Assembly (NCBI GenBank): GCA_019096155.1
Contig: JAHCVI010000001.1
Span: 4,960,001-5,024,000, forward strand
Length of the DNA: 64,000 bases
From: Staphylotrichum longicolle
Taxonomy: Eukaryota; Ascomycota; Sordariomycetes; Sordariales; Chaetomiaceae
Direction of reading: 5' to 3'
Shown here: positions 21,088 to 32,612 of the stretch, piece by piece
How the letters are laid out: every line of letters starts with the position of its first letter
Position numbering within the stretch: the stretch's first letter is position 1
Notes under the pieces: generated by a model
Seen by the model: the letters and a program-made list of their open reading frames with translations, nothing else
The model's database searches: none
Told to the model about the DNA's origin: nothing
Program-made: the position numbers and the translations under genes

Positions 21088-21785
21088 GCGGTTTGCAAGG
21101 AGTTGTCTGTAAAACAAAAAAAATAAATGATTAAATGAAGATTGTCTTCCAACTGCTGTTCGCTTTCGCCATGTTGCCCTGTCTGAGCATAGCAAGTTCA
21201 ACAAGCCAGGGGCATTTCCAACACCGGAAGTCCGCGGTAATCAAGTTGCTCCGAGCAGTCCCACGATGTTCAGATGCATATCCGTACGGGCCGTTGCGCA
21301 TCCTGAATAGGGAGGGAGGAATGTGTGGACAACGTGAGCAGTTAGGGGTCCGAACGAAACAGCCATGATCAGATGGAGGTGGCGGAGATAATCCCCACTT
21401 GCCTGCCGCTGTGGAGGGATGAAAACAGCCAAAAGTTGGTGGGGCGGGGCTGGCGTGGACATGGGATGGATCATGGATCGGATCTTTCCAGAATTAGATT
21501 TAGCGCCAGACAGGGGCCGACGAGCGACCCCGCTGGAACCCTGCCCGAAACGAACGCTTGGCCTCCTGCTGCCCCTCGCATTGAACTGAGGTGAGCAGCT
21601 GGAATTCCCAGCTCTTCACACACACGCACCGGAAACACAGCAAGACCAGCCACAACAAGACCAGTGACCACAGATCGGTCAATCGCACACGTCCAATTCC
21701 CTGGACGGCAACTCGATACCAACACCACCGCAGAACATCAGATTCTCTTCATCCCAACAGTCACTCTCGATTGTCCTCTCCAACG
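21088..21785. other. Intergenic, 700 nt
   Basis: 3' region of GH43 and promoter/leader of gna1. No gene seen. Confidence 0.6.
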
Positions 21786-22396
21786 ATGGCTGATCAAGGC
21801 CTCTTCTCCGCCGAGTACCTGTCTCCCGAGGTGCAGGCTGCGCTTCCCGAGGGCTACAAGCTGCGGGCTCTGCGGCGAAACGACTTCGATGCGGGCTTTC
21901 TCGACTGCCTGAGGGTGCTGACGACGGTGGGCGACATTCCAAAGGAGAAGTGGGAGGAGCGCTACGACTGGATCGCCAGGCAAGACGGCACCTACTTTGT
22001 CCTCGTCATTGAGGACACCAATACCAGCCCGCCCAGGATCGTCGGCACCGGCGCGCTGCTGGCGGAGCGCAAGTTGTACGTTAGGACATTGTCTTTGCTT
22101 GCCCAGCCCAGCGGCAACAGGAGACTAACACGAGCATCGCGCGCGCTAGCATCCACAACCTCGGGTCCGTCGGCCACATCGAGGACATCGCCGTCGCCAA
22201 AGATCAGCAGGGCAAGAAGCTGGGCCTGCGCATCATCCAAGCGCTCGACTACATTGCCGAGAAGACGGGGTGCTACAAAACAATACTCGACTGCAGCGAG
22301 CACAACGAAGGCTTCTACGTCAAGTGCGGCTTCCGGAGGGCCGGTCTGGAGATGGCGCATTATTATGAGGGCCCCAAGAGTACAAACGCCCAATAG
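21786..22396 (+). CDS. gna1: Glucosamine 6-phosphate N-acetyltransferase
   Basis: Exons 21786-22075 and 22150-22396 joined by a 74-nt GTACGT...CTAG intron give 178 residues, the normal length for Gna1. It is a GNAT-fold enzyme that transfers acetyl from acetyl-CoA to glucosamine 6-phosphate, the second step toward UDP-GlcNAc for chitin, N-glycans and GPI anchors. Visible features are LRALRRNDFDAGFLDCL at the N-terminus, the strand KFIHNLGSVGHIEDIAV restored across the intron, the acetyl-CoA loop QQGKKLGLRII, and the C-terminal ILDCSEHNEGFYVKCGF. Cytosolic; no targeting signal. The phase-2 splice is confirmed by family sequence on both sides. Confidence 0.95.
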
Positions 22397-23964
22397 CCCG
22401 TCTTCTTCGGGGGGCATTGCTGGCTTGTGGGCGCGTGTGACTGACGGATTGTATCGTTGTAGCGGCCAATCTTTGACGGTATACCGTTACCAGCGTCGAG
22501 CCTGGCATCTCTGCAACGCAACCGCGAGTCCTTGCTGCAAGCGTCTCTACGTGGGAAAACCGGAGAACAAACAACGCTACGGTTTTGAGGACCTGTTCGT
22601 GTCGGTTCGCTATGGGAGGGGGTCTATCTTTGGAGCACAGATGGAAAGATATATGATTGATGAAGGACGGAATAGAGGTAGATTTAGAGAAGCGCGTCTT
22701 GCTTTCATCATGGCCACCGGAGCGTTCGCTCGTCCACCCATGAATGCGGAAATCATGAGGGATGGGAAAACCCATCACACGAAGTGGGTATGGTGTCGAT
22801 ACAGACTAACGCGGTGCTTGAGGGTACGAAGACATCTTGTGGTGGCTCAGGTAACGGGTCCGGGGTTGGCATTCTGCATCGCTTTCTCGGAGTGTGTTGC
22901 AGCCGTCAACTGCAAGCCATGCATCCCTCTTGACACCAGCCAGCTGGACATTGCTTCCACTTCAAGCATGTGATTCCGAAGAGAAACACCAGCGAATGGA
23001 TGCAGTTGCCATGACCAATTCAGACAACGGAGCAAAGCATTCTCGGCAACCTGCCCAAACCGTGCGGCACAACCCCCCATCGGAGTTCCAAATGTTACAC
23101 TGGCTCCTACCACACAGTAACCCCGAGCAATCACAGGAAAGTTCGGAGAAGGCCTGCAGGGTGCTTATTACACCCGAGCTTCGGTAATGGAACCGATCTT
23201 GGTCAGCTCGGAGGGGTCGTCAGGGTTTCAGCCAACGAAGATGATATCCCGAGGACGAGTGTCCTGGTGCAGCATCGGTCACGTTTCTCATCTCACCGGA
23301 GTTTGGACCAGAGATGCTCTGCTTGTATAAATAGGACATCACCCTCGCCATCTGGAGGTGCTCGACTGTCTATTCTTACCCCACACTCCGACAACCCCGA
23401 GCTGCACTCTAAATATCCCTTACCTACCACTTAAACGGGCACCTGAACCGACGACATCCGGACTACGGATATCCCCAACTCCCACCTAGCACCCGGTGCT
23501 TACCGTAGGAGGCACAAGAAGCCACAACCCACCCAATTGCGTCCGTGATAAAAGCACGCTCTGCTCCTTCTCCGACCGCCTCTCCAGCCAAGAAGCCGAC
23601 TCGTTTCCCGGGAAACATGGACCGGGACCTGCACGTTGCCCTGACGCGCATCCGCATCGCTCTGCTTCAGTTGGAGTTGGTGCTCCCTTCCCAAAGCTAG
23701 AAACATAAAGTCCGATTTAACCGTTTTTCTCCTCTTCTTCCCAGAGCCTGCCAGAAACTCGGAGTTGTCCCACCTTCGCCCTCCCACCAGCGACGAAGGC
23801 GGGGCTCCCTCACGCTCGCGGGCCGCAAGAACGTAACCCCTGGTTTGGCGAGGCAGAAGACTCTCTGACGGACAGAACTGATTTGTTGTTGTTGTGTACT
23901 TGATCTCGCCTTTTCTCATTTTTCTTTCCCATCGCGGTTTGTCCCGGATTGCTCTTCTCGCATC
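22397..23964. other. Intergenic, 1.6 kb, with TATA box
   Basis: 3' region of gna1 and the promoter and probable long leader of the Ayg1-like gene. A TATAAATAG box lies at 23326-23334, followed by a CT/AC-rich stretch typical of a transcription start. No coding sequence recognised. Confidence 0.55.
23326..23334 (+). promoter_or_regulatory. TATAAATAG box upstream of the Ayg1-like gene
   Basis: A perfect consensus TATA box about 640 nt before the Ayg1-like ATG, followed by pyrimidine-rich sequence. If it is used, the transcript has a leader near 600 nt. Confidence 0.5.
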
Positions 23965-25732
23965 ATGTCGCCTCACGCTACTCACGGTACGACCGGCGCC
24001 GCGGTTGGGGAGCGGAGCGATGGAACCCCCAGACAGTGGATCATGGGCACCGAGGCGTTTGAGAGGCGCATGCCGCACCACGACGGCATCAAGGCCCTGT
24101 GGGAGACCAGATGGAAGTTTCCGGTATGTCCTTCGGCTGTCTTTCTATCGCCGTTGTCCCTCCCTGGGAAGAAGGGGGGGAAGGGAGGAGGGGTTGTTGG
24201 CAGTTTGGTCCGGAAAAGTGCAGCATGAGCAGAGTATCTCAACACGTCAACTTGTTGTGACGACCCCAGAACTAACCCTACCCTTCCGGGCAGTGCAGCA
24301 AGTCCGTCTACCCCTTCCACGACGGCGCCTACGAAGACTTTGAACCCATCTTCGAGCAGCTCATCAAGGTATCACCCCCCCTCTTTCCCCCTATTCCAAC
24401 TCCCCCAAGAGAACCCCAGCTCAAACTCCGCCCAGGACAACACCAACGACGCCACCTCCCCCGCCTACACCCTCGCCTTCCTCCCCACCGCGGAGCGCCT
24501 GACCGCCGCGGCCGACGCCGCCATCGCCGCCGCGGACGCGAGGCAGGGCGGCAAGGCCGAGGCGTCGGCCCTCTACCTGCGCGCGTGCGCCGTGTACCGC
24601 ATCGCGCGGTTCCCGTACATCACGGCGTTCCCCGCGGTCAACGACGCGACCAAGTGGCGGGCGTGGGAGGCGCAGAAGGCGGCGTACGCCAAGGCCGGGC
24701 GGCTGTGGGACGCGCCGGTCGAGGAGGTGGAGGTGGAGCATCGGTACGCGGCGGGGAGGGATCGCGGGCGGATTCCGATCTATGTGCGGGCTCCGGTTTC
24801 GAAGGGGGATGGAGAGGGGAAGGGAAAGAAGAAGAGTCCGGTGGTGGTGTTGATGACGGGATTGGATGGGTACCGGCCGGATAATACGGTGAGGTGCGAG
24901 GAGTTTTTGAAGAGGGGTTGGTCAGTCCGTTTTACACTTGTTCTTGTTGCGCTTGACTTGTTTGCTAGGCTCGGGCCCGAAGAAAAAGAAGAAACTGACG
25001 CGATGGGGGACACCCAGGGCTTCGGTCGTCGTCGAGATCCCCGGCACGGCCGACTGTCCCGCCGACAGCGCCGACCCGGAGTCGCCCGACCGGCTGTGGA
25101 CGAGCCTGCTCGCGTGGATGGGCGAGGACGGGCGGTTCGACATGCGGCGCGTCTTGGTCTGGGGCCTGAGCAGCGGCGGGTACTACGCCATTCGGATTGC
25201 GCACACGCACAAGGACCAGCTGGTCGGGAGTATCGCGCAGGGCGCGGGGTGCCATTACTTTTATGACCGCGAGTGGCTGGAGAGGGCCGACGGGCATGAG
25301 TACCCTTTCCAGTGAGGACAACCAGACCTTCCTCTTTCTCTCCGAGTGTGGCGTGGTGATTGACTTGCCAAAAAGGTTGACCCCCGCCATGGCCATGAAG
25401 CATGGCTTCGCCTCCGTTGAGGAGTACAAGGCGAACGTGCAGAAGAAGTTTTCGCTGCTGGAGACGGGCATCATCCACAGGCCGTCTACTCGACTTTTGT
25501 TGATCAATGTAGGTTGCCCCTCTTTTCGCCCTAAAGACATCTCAGACCTGTCTGACTGGAACAGGGCACGCTGGATGGTCTCATGCCCATTGAGGACTCG
25601 ATGATGCTCTTCGAGTACGGCACGCCCAAGGAGGCTCGCTTCTTTAGCGGCGCGCTGCACATGGGCTATCCGATGGCCAACGCGTCCGTGTACCCCTGGA
25701 TGGAGGAGGTCATGGCGTCGGTGAAGAACTGA
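23965..25732 (+). CDS. Ayg1-like alpha/beta hydrolase (polyketide chain-shortening, DHN-melanin type)
   Basis: Six exons (23965-24123, 24294-24368, 24436-24920, 25018-25311, 25376-25508, 25565-25732) join in phase to 437 residues. The sequence resembles the Ayg1/YG1 hydrolases that cut an acetyl or acetoacetyl unit from a heptaketide or longer naphthopyrone to give 1,3,6,8-tetrahydroxynaphthalene for melanin. The nucleophile elbow is GLSSG with Ser291, the acid is Asp386 in GTLDGLMP, and the base is His414 in GALHMGYP. The N-terminal lid has RFPYITAFPAVNDATKWRAW; the strand before the catalytic domain is WASVVVEIPGTADCP, restored across intron 3. No PKS or melanin reductase gene lies in the window, so the exact substrate is open; related hydrolases act on other polyketides. 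Confidence 0.85.
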
Positions 25733-25861
25733 ACGGAGGGAGAATGTGTATCATTGGTCTATGGCTGCCAATTCCAAAACTGTTGTGTTATCGTAGCTGT
25801 TCCTTTTACCTTCACCCCCTTAGGCAAAGAGAACAAAAGTAGCCCCAAGAGGCAACGCCAC

Positions 25862-26778
25862 TCACCGTCCCATCCATCCGCCGTCGACGACCAAGGTATG
25901 GCCGCTCACGTATGAGCTGGCCTTGCTGGCGAGGTAGACTGCGGTGCCCTTGAAGTCCCCAGGGCTTCCCCACTACAAAGAAGCGTCAGCATCATCTCGA
26001 TCAGGAAATACGTAGGGAGTATACCCTCCCGGCTGGTATCCTCGCGCTGATACTCGCCAGCCTCTCCGGGTCATTGCAGCGCCGTGTTCATGTCGGTCTC
26101 AATGTAGCCCGGGGCGATGGCATTGACGGTGATGCCGCGCCGTCCACTCGTTGGCGAAGCTCTTGGTGAGCTGCCCGACGGCGCCCTTGGACGCGGCGTA
26201 CGCGGGGACGGTCAGGCCGCCCTGGAAGGTGAGCAGCGAGGCGAAGTTGATGATGGACCCCCGCCCGGTCACGGGGAGGGCTCGAGCTGCAGCATGTGCG
26301 CGCCGACGTCGCGGCAGAGGGTGAAGACGCTGTTGAGGTTGACCTGGAGGACCTGGTTGAAGTCGGAGTCGGGGAACGCCTCGCAGGGGTGCCGCCGCTG
26401 GATGCCGGCGCAGTTGACGAGGATGCGGATCTGGTGGCCGTCGGCGAGGATGCGCGCACCAGCTGGGCGACGTCCTCGGCCGAGCTGAGGTCGGCCGTGT
26501 AGATGGAGGCCTTGCGGCCCAGGGCGCGGACGGCGTCGACTGTGTCGGTCGACGTCTCGTCTCTCTGAGCTGGAGCGTCAGTAACCGGCGTGTGGTGTGG
26601 GGGGATTGGAGTTGCAATGGCTCGCGCACCTGGACCAGCAGAATGTCGGCTCCGGCTTCGGCGAGGGCCAGAGTGACGGCCTTGCCAATGCCGCGGGTGC
26701 CGCCCGTGATGGGGCAGTGTGGCCCTCGAGGGAGAACATGCTGGGAATGCTGGGAATGCTGGATGTACTTGTCGCCAT
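25862..26778 (-). pseudogene. Broken short-chain dehydrogenase (KduD/gluconate dehydrogenase-like)
   Basis: The locus still reads as a classical SDR in pieces. It has a Rossmann start (TGGTRGIG), the NCAG motif, the catalytic serine strand INFASLL, the catalytic YxxxK as YAASK, and a C-terminal SGHTLVVDGGW. The pieces lie in different frames. Frame changes are needed near 26707-26715, 26450-26460, 26270-26280, 26132-26143 and 26069-26077, each of one or two bases in GC-rich runs. Two normal introns are also recognisable (roughly 26571-26629 and 25980-26033), so the breaks are not introns. Likely ancestral role: NAD(P)-dependent oxidation of a sugar acid or polyol. Start taken at 26778, where a short IPSIPS repeat precedes MFSLEGHTA. 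Either a recent pseudogene or an error-rich assembly segment. Confidence 0.8.
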
Positions 26779-27539
26779 CGTGTTATATGTTTGTCCACTG
26801 CCAATTGCTGACGTTGCAGGTCTCAGAGCGGGTTTCGGCTTGAAAGACTTGAGAAAAGAGGTTGAGCTCCTCGTCTCCATGTTGTGTAAGTGAGATGGCT
26901 CGTCACCCAATGAAGGCAAGGAACCCTGGAGAGGACCTCGCTGTCACGCAGCGTAATACAGGAAATACTTCAGTACACAGCCCGTAATTACGTATACCTG
27001 ACCGCCCGCCCACATACCCACCCCGGAACCAGCCCCGGGCGTCGGGAATGGGAGCGCGTTTGGAGCAGGCCCACACCCGAACTCCTTCCCGCGAACCAGT
27101 CGGCACAAGCGCCACGACGCAAGGCGGGGTTCTGTTGGGATCACCCCGCCAAACTTTCAGGCTTAGGGCATCAAGGCGTGTCTTGGATCCACGTCTGGAG
27201 TCCTGTGACGTGACGAATTGCGGTTGTTCCCCCAGCAAGCCCGGACCTGGTTTCACGGATCGGTATCGGGCTTACTCGAGGCGAAGGGCGTCGAGGCGGC
27301 GGACCGCTTGTTGAGAGTACTTGATACAATGGCGCTGTGTCAGAGATTCAGTGATTCGTAAGGTACCTTACCTTCCTTCTCGAGGTAAATAGGACTACAT
27401 CCACTTTCCCCATTCAGTATCATCTCAAACTTGGATCTCTCTCAGTCTTCCTCAATCTACCAGCATCGAGCTCGTGCTGCTTCTCGCTCTCTCCGGAACA
27501 CATTTCCTTGCGCTTCATCCGTTTCTGCCCCTTACGCCC
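26779..27539. other. Divergent promoter region between SDR remnant and polyol dehydrogenase
   Basis: 760 nt between two divergently oriented oxidoreductase loci. No gene is seen. A shared regulatory region is possible but not shown by a recognisable site. Confidence 0.5.
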
Positions 27540-28869
27540 ATGGCTACCACACGGGTGAATGCCTCGGTCCTGCATGGGGCTCGGGACTTGCGAGTGGTAA
27601 GCTATGCCACACTACCATCTGCCTCACTTTGAGGGTTCAAGCTCATATTTTTTCCCCAGGAAGAGAGAGACTTGCCCTCTCTCGGCGCAGACGACGTCCA
27701 AGTGGCCGTCAAGGCGACGGGGCTTTGCGGCTCAGACCTCCACTACTTCGGCCACTTTCGCAACGGCGACATCCTGGTGCGAGAGCCCCTGACTCTGGGC
27801 CATGAGTCCGCCGGTGTGGTCACCGCCGTGGGCTCAGGCGTCACGTCACTCCAGCCGGGGGACCACGTGGCACTCGAGGTCGGCCAGCCGTGCGAGACGT
27901 GCGAGCTGTGCCGGGAGGGCCGCTACAACATCTGCAGAGAGATGAAGTTCAGAAGCTCGGCCAAGGCGTACCCCCACGCCCAGGGCACGCTCCAGGAGCA
28001 GATCACACACCCGGCGAGATGGTGCCACAAGTATGTCTATCTGCAGCCTTTCAGCAAAGAGCGCTCGGTCCCTGCTGACACCGGCCACAAAGGCTACCGT
28101 CAGAGGTCTCCTTGGAACTCGGTGCCCTCGTCGAGCCCCTCTCCGTTGCCCTCCACGCTTCTGACAGGGCACGCCTCGCGCCGCGCTCAACCGTGTTGGT
28201 GTTCGGCGCCGGGACCGTCGGCCTGCTCTGCGCCGCCCTCAGCAAGGCCGTCAGCGACGCCAGGGTCGTCATTGCCGACATCCAGGAAGACCGCGTCAAG
28301 TTTGCCGTCGACAACGGGTTCGCCGATGCCGCGGTCGTCGTGCCCATGAAGCGCCCCGAAACCATCGAAGCGAAGCTGGAGTTTGCGAAACAGGTCGCCG
28401 AGATGGTCAAGTCGACGACAGCTCATGACGGCCAGGCCCTGGGTGAGGTGTCGGCAACGTACGAGTGCACCGGCGTCGAGGCGTGTCTGCAGGCTTCCAT
28501 CTACGTGAGTTCTCAACCAACCCGGCGCAGCATGCCCCTAATACAAATGCAATGCTGACTCCGTAATGACAGGCAACTGCCCCCGGTGGGCGCATCATGA
28601 TCATCGGAATGGGCAACCCAATCCAAACACTCCCCGTCTCGGCGGCTGCCCTCCGTGAGGTCGACCTCGTGGGCGTCTTTCGCTATGCCAACACCTACCC
28701 GCGGGTGATCGAGCTGCTGGCGAGCAAGAACCCGCGACTCCCGGACTTTGCAAAGCTCATCACCCAGCGGTTCAAGGGAATGGAGAATATCCCCAAGGCG
28801 TTTGACATGGCTGCGAGGGTGAAGGATGACCAAGGCAATCTGGTGCTGAAGGTGATGGTGGACATGTAA
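27540..28869 (+). CDS. Zinc-dependent polyol dehydrogenase (sorbitol/xylitol/arabinitol type)
   Basis: Four exons (27540-27596, 27660-28030, 28093-28504, 28573-28869) give 378 residues of the medium-chain dehydrogenase family. Catalytic zinc ligands are Cys42 in GLCGSD and His67/Glu68 in GHES. The structural zinc site is complete with Cys97, 100, 103 and 111. The Rossmann motif is VFGAGTVGLL, with VIADIQEDR after it pointing to an acidic residue that favours NAD over NADP. The polyol-specific segment ELGALVEPLSVALHA is present. It should oxidise a polyol such as sorbitol, xylitol or L-arabinitol to the ketose; the exact substrate cannot be read from sequence. All four exons are intact, in contrast to the broken SDR that shares its upstream region. 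Confidence 0.92.
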
Positions 28870-29030
28870 GACACACTAACCCACCAGTGATAATTGCCTA
28901 CCTCCAAAAATCATAAAACTCAAAAGAGATTACAACATTGACGGGGCAGACTCAAAGAAAACCTCGTTTTGAATAGCGCATGTCTATATCACACCGTCTA
29001 GCACTCTACCCCTGACCGCAGCCCTCTCCA

Positions 29031-30308
29031 CTATGACTTGTCCGGGAATCCAAAATCCACACCAAACGGCGGGTACACAAACCGCTGCAACTTGCCCTCG
29101 GCGGTCAACTTGTTCGAGTAGTCATCCAGCAGCTTCACGTCGTCGGCGTCCAGGTCAACCAGGTTCAGGTTCTCGTTGATCCGCTCCGGCGTGACCGACT
29201 TGGCCAGCACGGTGCTGCCGCGGGGGACTAGCACGCACGCACACGTTTGTCAGCATCTTTGTCTTGGAGAAGAAAGAAAAAAGGTTGGGAGGGGTGAAAC
29301 TAACTGTGATAGCTCAGCAAGACGGCAGACGGCTTGACGCCGTGCTTCTCGGCGATCTTGACGACGGGCTCGGCGGTGAAGAGCGGGCCGCCGGTGCTGC
29401 CCAGCGGGCTGTACGCCATGATGTGGATGCCCTTCTCCTTGCAGAGGTCGACGATTTCTTGCTGGGGGAGAGCCGGGTGGTTCTCGATCTGGTTGACGGC
29501 GGGGACGATGGTGGCGTGTGGGAGGAGTTGTTCGAGGTAGCGCTTGCTGTACTGTAGAAGGGAAGTTAGAGCCGGATTGGAAACGGGCCAAGAAAGAGGC
29601 GGGACGAACATTGGAGACGCCAACAGCCTTGGTCTTGCCTGTCCCGACCAGCTTCTCCATCTGCTTCCATGTGTCGACGTGGTTGTGCGAGTGGATGATG
29701 TCGCGCTCGCCATTGGGGAGCTTGGGGAACCTGTCGTCGTTGCCTACATCAAAAGGGGTCAACAACCGCAACTCTCGCCAAAACGAGGAAGATACCAAGA
29801 ACTCACCCTCAGGGTTCATCAACAACGGCCAGTGCTATAACAACCCCCCCGTCTCCATGTCAGTAAACACAACCAAACCCACCCAACACACACACACACA
29901 CGCAGATGAGAACATACCACCAGGAACAGATCGACATAATCCAACCCCAGCTTCTCCAAGCTCTTCTGCAGCCCCAGCTCGACGCGCGTCGTGTACGTCG
30001 CCCACACCTTGGTCACGACGAAGATGTCCTCGCGCCTGACGCCCGCGGCGAAGGCCTCGGCCAGCCCCTGCCCGACCTCCTCCTCGTTGGCGTAGCAGTA
30101 CGCGCAGTCGATCAGCTTGTACCCGGCCTTGAGCGCGTGCGCGACGGCCTCCCTGACCTTGCCCGGCTCGGACTGCCATGTGCCTGGCCGCCGTTTTGTT
30201 AGCGGAAACGGGCGTGGATGGTTGGAGGAGTCTGGGTGGAATCTGCATACCCAGGCCGAGGGCGGGGATGTCCTGGCCGGTGTTGAGCTTGAAGGTCTTG
30301 TTTGCCAT
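29031..30308 (-). CDS. Aldo-keto reductase (glycerol dehydrogenase Gcy1/Gld-like)
   Basis: Six exons (30308-30251, 30183-29918, 29834-29807, 29743-29610, 29551-29305, 29227-29031) give 309 residues. The TIM-barrel tetrad is visible: Asp and Tyr in IDCAYCYANE, Lys in VTKVW, and His in LVHWP, where the His opens a 28-nt micro-exon. The NADP-binding end has LAKSVTPERI. Such enzymes reduce aldehydes and ketones such as glyceraldehyde, dihydroxyacetone or aldopentoses with NADPH. The family's VSN and LGSTGGPL motifs are restored by splicing. Cytosolic. It lies tail-to-tail with the polyol dehydrogenase, only about 160 nt apart, which fits a role in the same sugar/polyol interconversion, though this is inference. 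Confidence 0.9.
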
Positions 30309-31494
30309 TGTGATGGATCGGGAACTGAAGGAGAACTGGGTTTTGGTGGTGAACAGGACAAACTGTCGGGTGCACAGTCGGGGACGTGTGAGGAGTCGTG
30401 TAATAAGGGCGAGCTTGAGGGGAGACGGCAGCTTGGCGATGATGGCGTCAAGCAGAGAAGCAGGTTACAAATCAAAGAGGCGTTCTTGAGGCCGGAGAAT
30501 CGAATACAGGTCGGAATCTAGAGGACGAGATAGGTGGAAGCTGGCGGCGAAACATGGAGAGGAAGCTGGGCGGGCTGCTGGGCGGGCTGCTGGGACCGCC
30601 GTTTCAAGTGGGTATCTCGCCTCGGGAACCGGCTAAATGGGGCACCATCATGACAGCGGGACTGGAGAAGGTTCGGTGCATCATATGCCGCAGGCAAGCG
30701 TTTCGAATGCCGACTCGAGCTCTTGCAAGTATTTGAGAGTAAACCGCGCCATCCTCTTCGGAGAAGTTCAATGGGTAGAAACGTGAACAATGCCCGCCGC
30801 GCCGACTTGTAAAAATATCTCTTTTCGTTGTTGCCCAGTCGCCTTCGCTGGGCCCAACCATGCCAGATGAGACCCAAGAGACGGCAAGTTGATCCTCGAC
30901 CGCGCTCTGTCACCAAAGTTGGGAACACAGACTTGTTCTGAGTTGCCCCTCGTCCAGGGACCCCGCGGGATGAAGGCGGGGATGGTGGGGTGGCTGCCAG
31001 GGGAGTTGGTTCCCCATCCCATGTAGGGCTTCGTCTGATGCCGTGATAGGTGGAAAATTGGATCCGTCCTCGAACCTTCATGACAAGCTGGTGGGGTCTC
31101 CTTTCGTCATCTTCTGTCACGTAATTACCGTATGGTATCAGGGGTCACCGTTCGGGGTAATTATTCCCGTTCAGCAGCGCCCATATGTTTCTCTGCCTGA
31201 GTGTGTCAGGAGGACATGGCATTTTGAAAACCAGATACCATATAGGGTTGTTGGATCAGACCCTGTCGGTCCTTCTGATCCACCGTGGTGTTCTACACTG
31301 CCATCTACTGTGTTACCGATACAAAACACGGATACCTCCAACCCCGGGCCTGCAAGAAACATATCGAGGTGGCTCGACTCATGCCTGTCAAACCGTATTA
31401 CGAATGTCTACCACGCGAAAGTCTATGATGACGCCGCCGCAAGTAGTAAAGGAAATTGCGTTATACAAGAAACGAGAAATGGCCCGCTGCCCAT
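30309..31494. other. Intergenic, 1.2 kb
   Basis: Promoter of the aldo-keto reductase and 3' region of sed5. Nothing else recognised. Confidence 0.6.
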
Positions 31495-32612
31495 CTACCC
31501 GGCGATCAACACCCAGAGTAGGAAGAATACCATCTGGCGAGAACGTCAGTCTGGCTTATGCGCGAGGGAGAGGACACAGCGGTTGACATACCAGTACGCC
31601 AAACATCTTGGCTATCAGCCAACGGTTACCCGAGACACGGGACCAGTACTTGAGCAGCTCTTTTTGCGCCCCTTCGACGTTGTCCACCACGTCTTCTCTG
31701 TGAAAGGTTAGCCTGATGTCGCTGGCCACAAGGACCCACTGAGACATACGTGTTTGCGTCGATGCGTTGAATCATCTCCGACTGTTCGCTAACCATGGCG
31801 GCAAGCTGTCCAAAACTGCGGATGGTAATTAGCTTCTGGCCTTGAACTCATACGTCTTTCCTGCTGCTTGCTTACATTGACCCAAGTTCGTGAATGGTCG
31901 ACTCGATCGCCTCGATGGCCTGCCCTCGTTGTTGGATATACGTGTTTTGCCCTTCCTCCATCATTTGGAGCTGCAATTGCTGGTCACCCCCCATAGGATT
32001 GAGCGAGATGAGGTCGGCCCCCGGGGACGGCGTGCCCCTAGCTGGAGTGCCGTAGAGCGGGGAGGCCGAGGGCGGCAAGGATGCGTGGGCGTGCTGTCCC
32101 ACCGTTGAGACAAACGCCTCGGTCCGCGATCTTGAGGCTTGTATGTTCTTTGTCCTGATCTCCAGGACGTCCTTGAAGTTTGCGCTCACGTCGCCCAGCT
32201 TCCCCTGCAACAGAAGCAGAATATTCTTGTTGTTCTCCCCTTCTTGATCCGGCTTCGGGTGCAGGCGCTTCGATAGTGTTTGCAGATTCCGGATGTCCTC
32301 GTTGAGGCGAGACAGGTCTTGCTTGATGATAAAGGTCAACTCGTTCACTTCGACTGGGTTGTCGTCAAAGAGCGACCGCTTCTTGGCCAGCTGCGCCAGC
32401 TTCTGGAGCTTCCCCATCGTCGCCGATATCCCCCTGCCAATGTCTGCAGCATTCCGCGCAAACTCGGACCGCCGTGGCTGCGCGCCAGCGGCCGCGGTTC
32501 TCTGCGCATCGTTGAGCAGCCTCTGCGAACCGGGCTTGGCGGCCTGCTTGCGCTGGGCGGCTGTGACGATGTGCCGGAATTCCGACGTGCGGTCGTTGAT
32601 GGCGACGGCCAT
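31495..32612 (-). CDS. sed5: Syntaxin-5 type Golgi t-SNARE
   Basis: Four exons (32612-31876, 31815-31750, 31697-31592, 31533-31495) give 315 residues. The N-terminus NDRTSEFRHIV is the usual Sed5 Sly1-binding-type start. A three-helix Habc region follows, then the SNARE motif (NTYIQQRGQAIEAIESTIHELG, continuing IFGQLAAMVSEQSEMIQRID) with its zero-layer Gln in MVSEQ. A single C-terminal anchor ends in VLMVFFLLWVLIAG. The last exon is only 39 nt and encodes the final 12 residues of the anchor. Sed5 sits on the cis-Golgi and pairs with Bos1, Bet1 and Sec22 for ER-to-Golgi fusion. The ATG at 32612 is preferred because it puts the EFRHIV motif at residue 12. Confidence 0.94.

Noticed and set aside
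20059..21204. Long minus-strand open frame opposite GH43
   Set aside because: Leu/Val/Gly/Ala-rich translation produced by GC-ending codons of the GH43 gene on the other strand; no start context or family.
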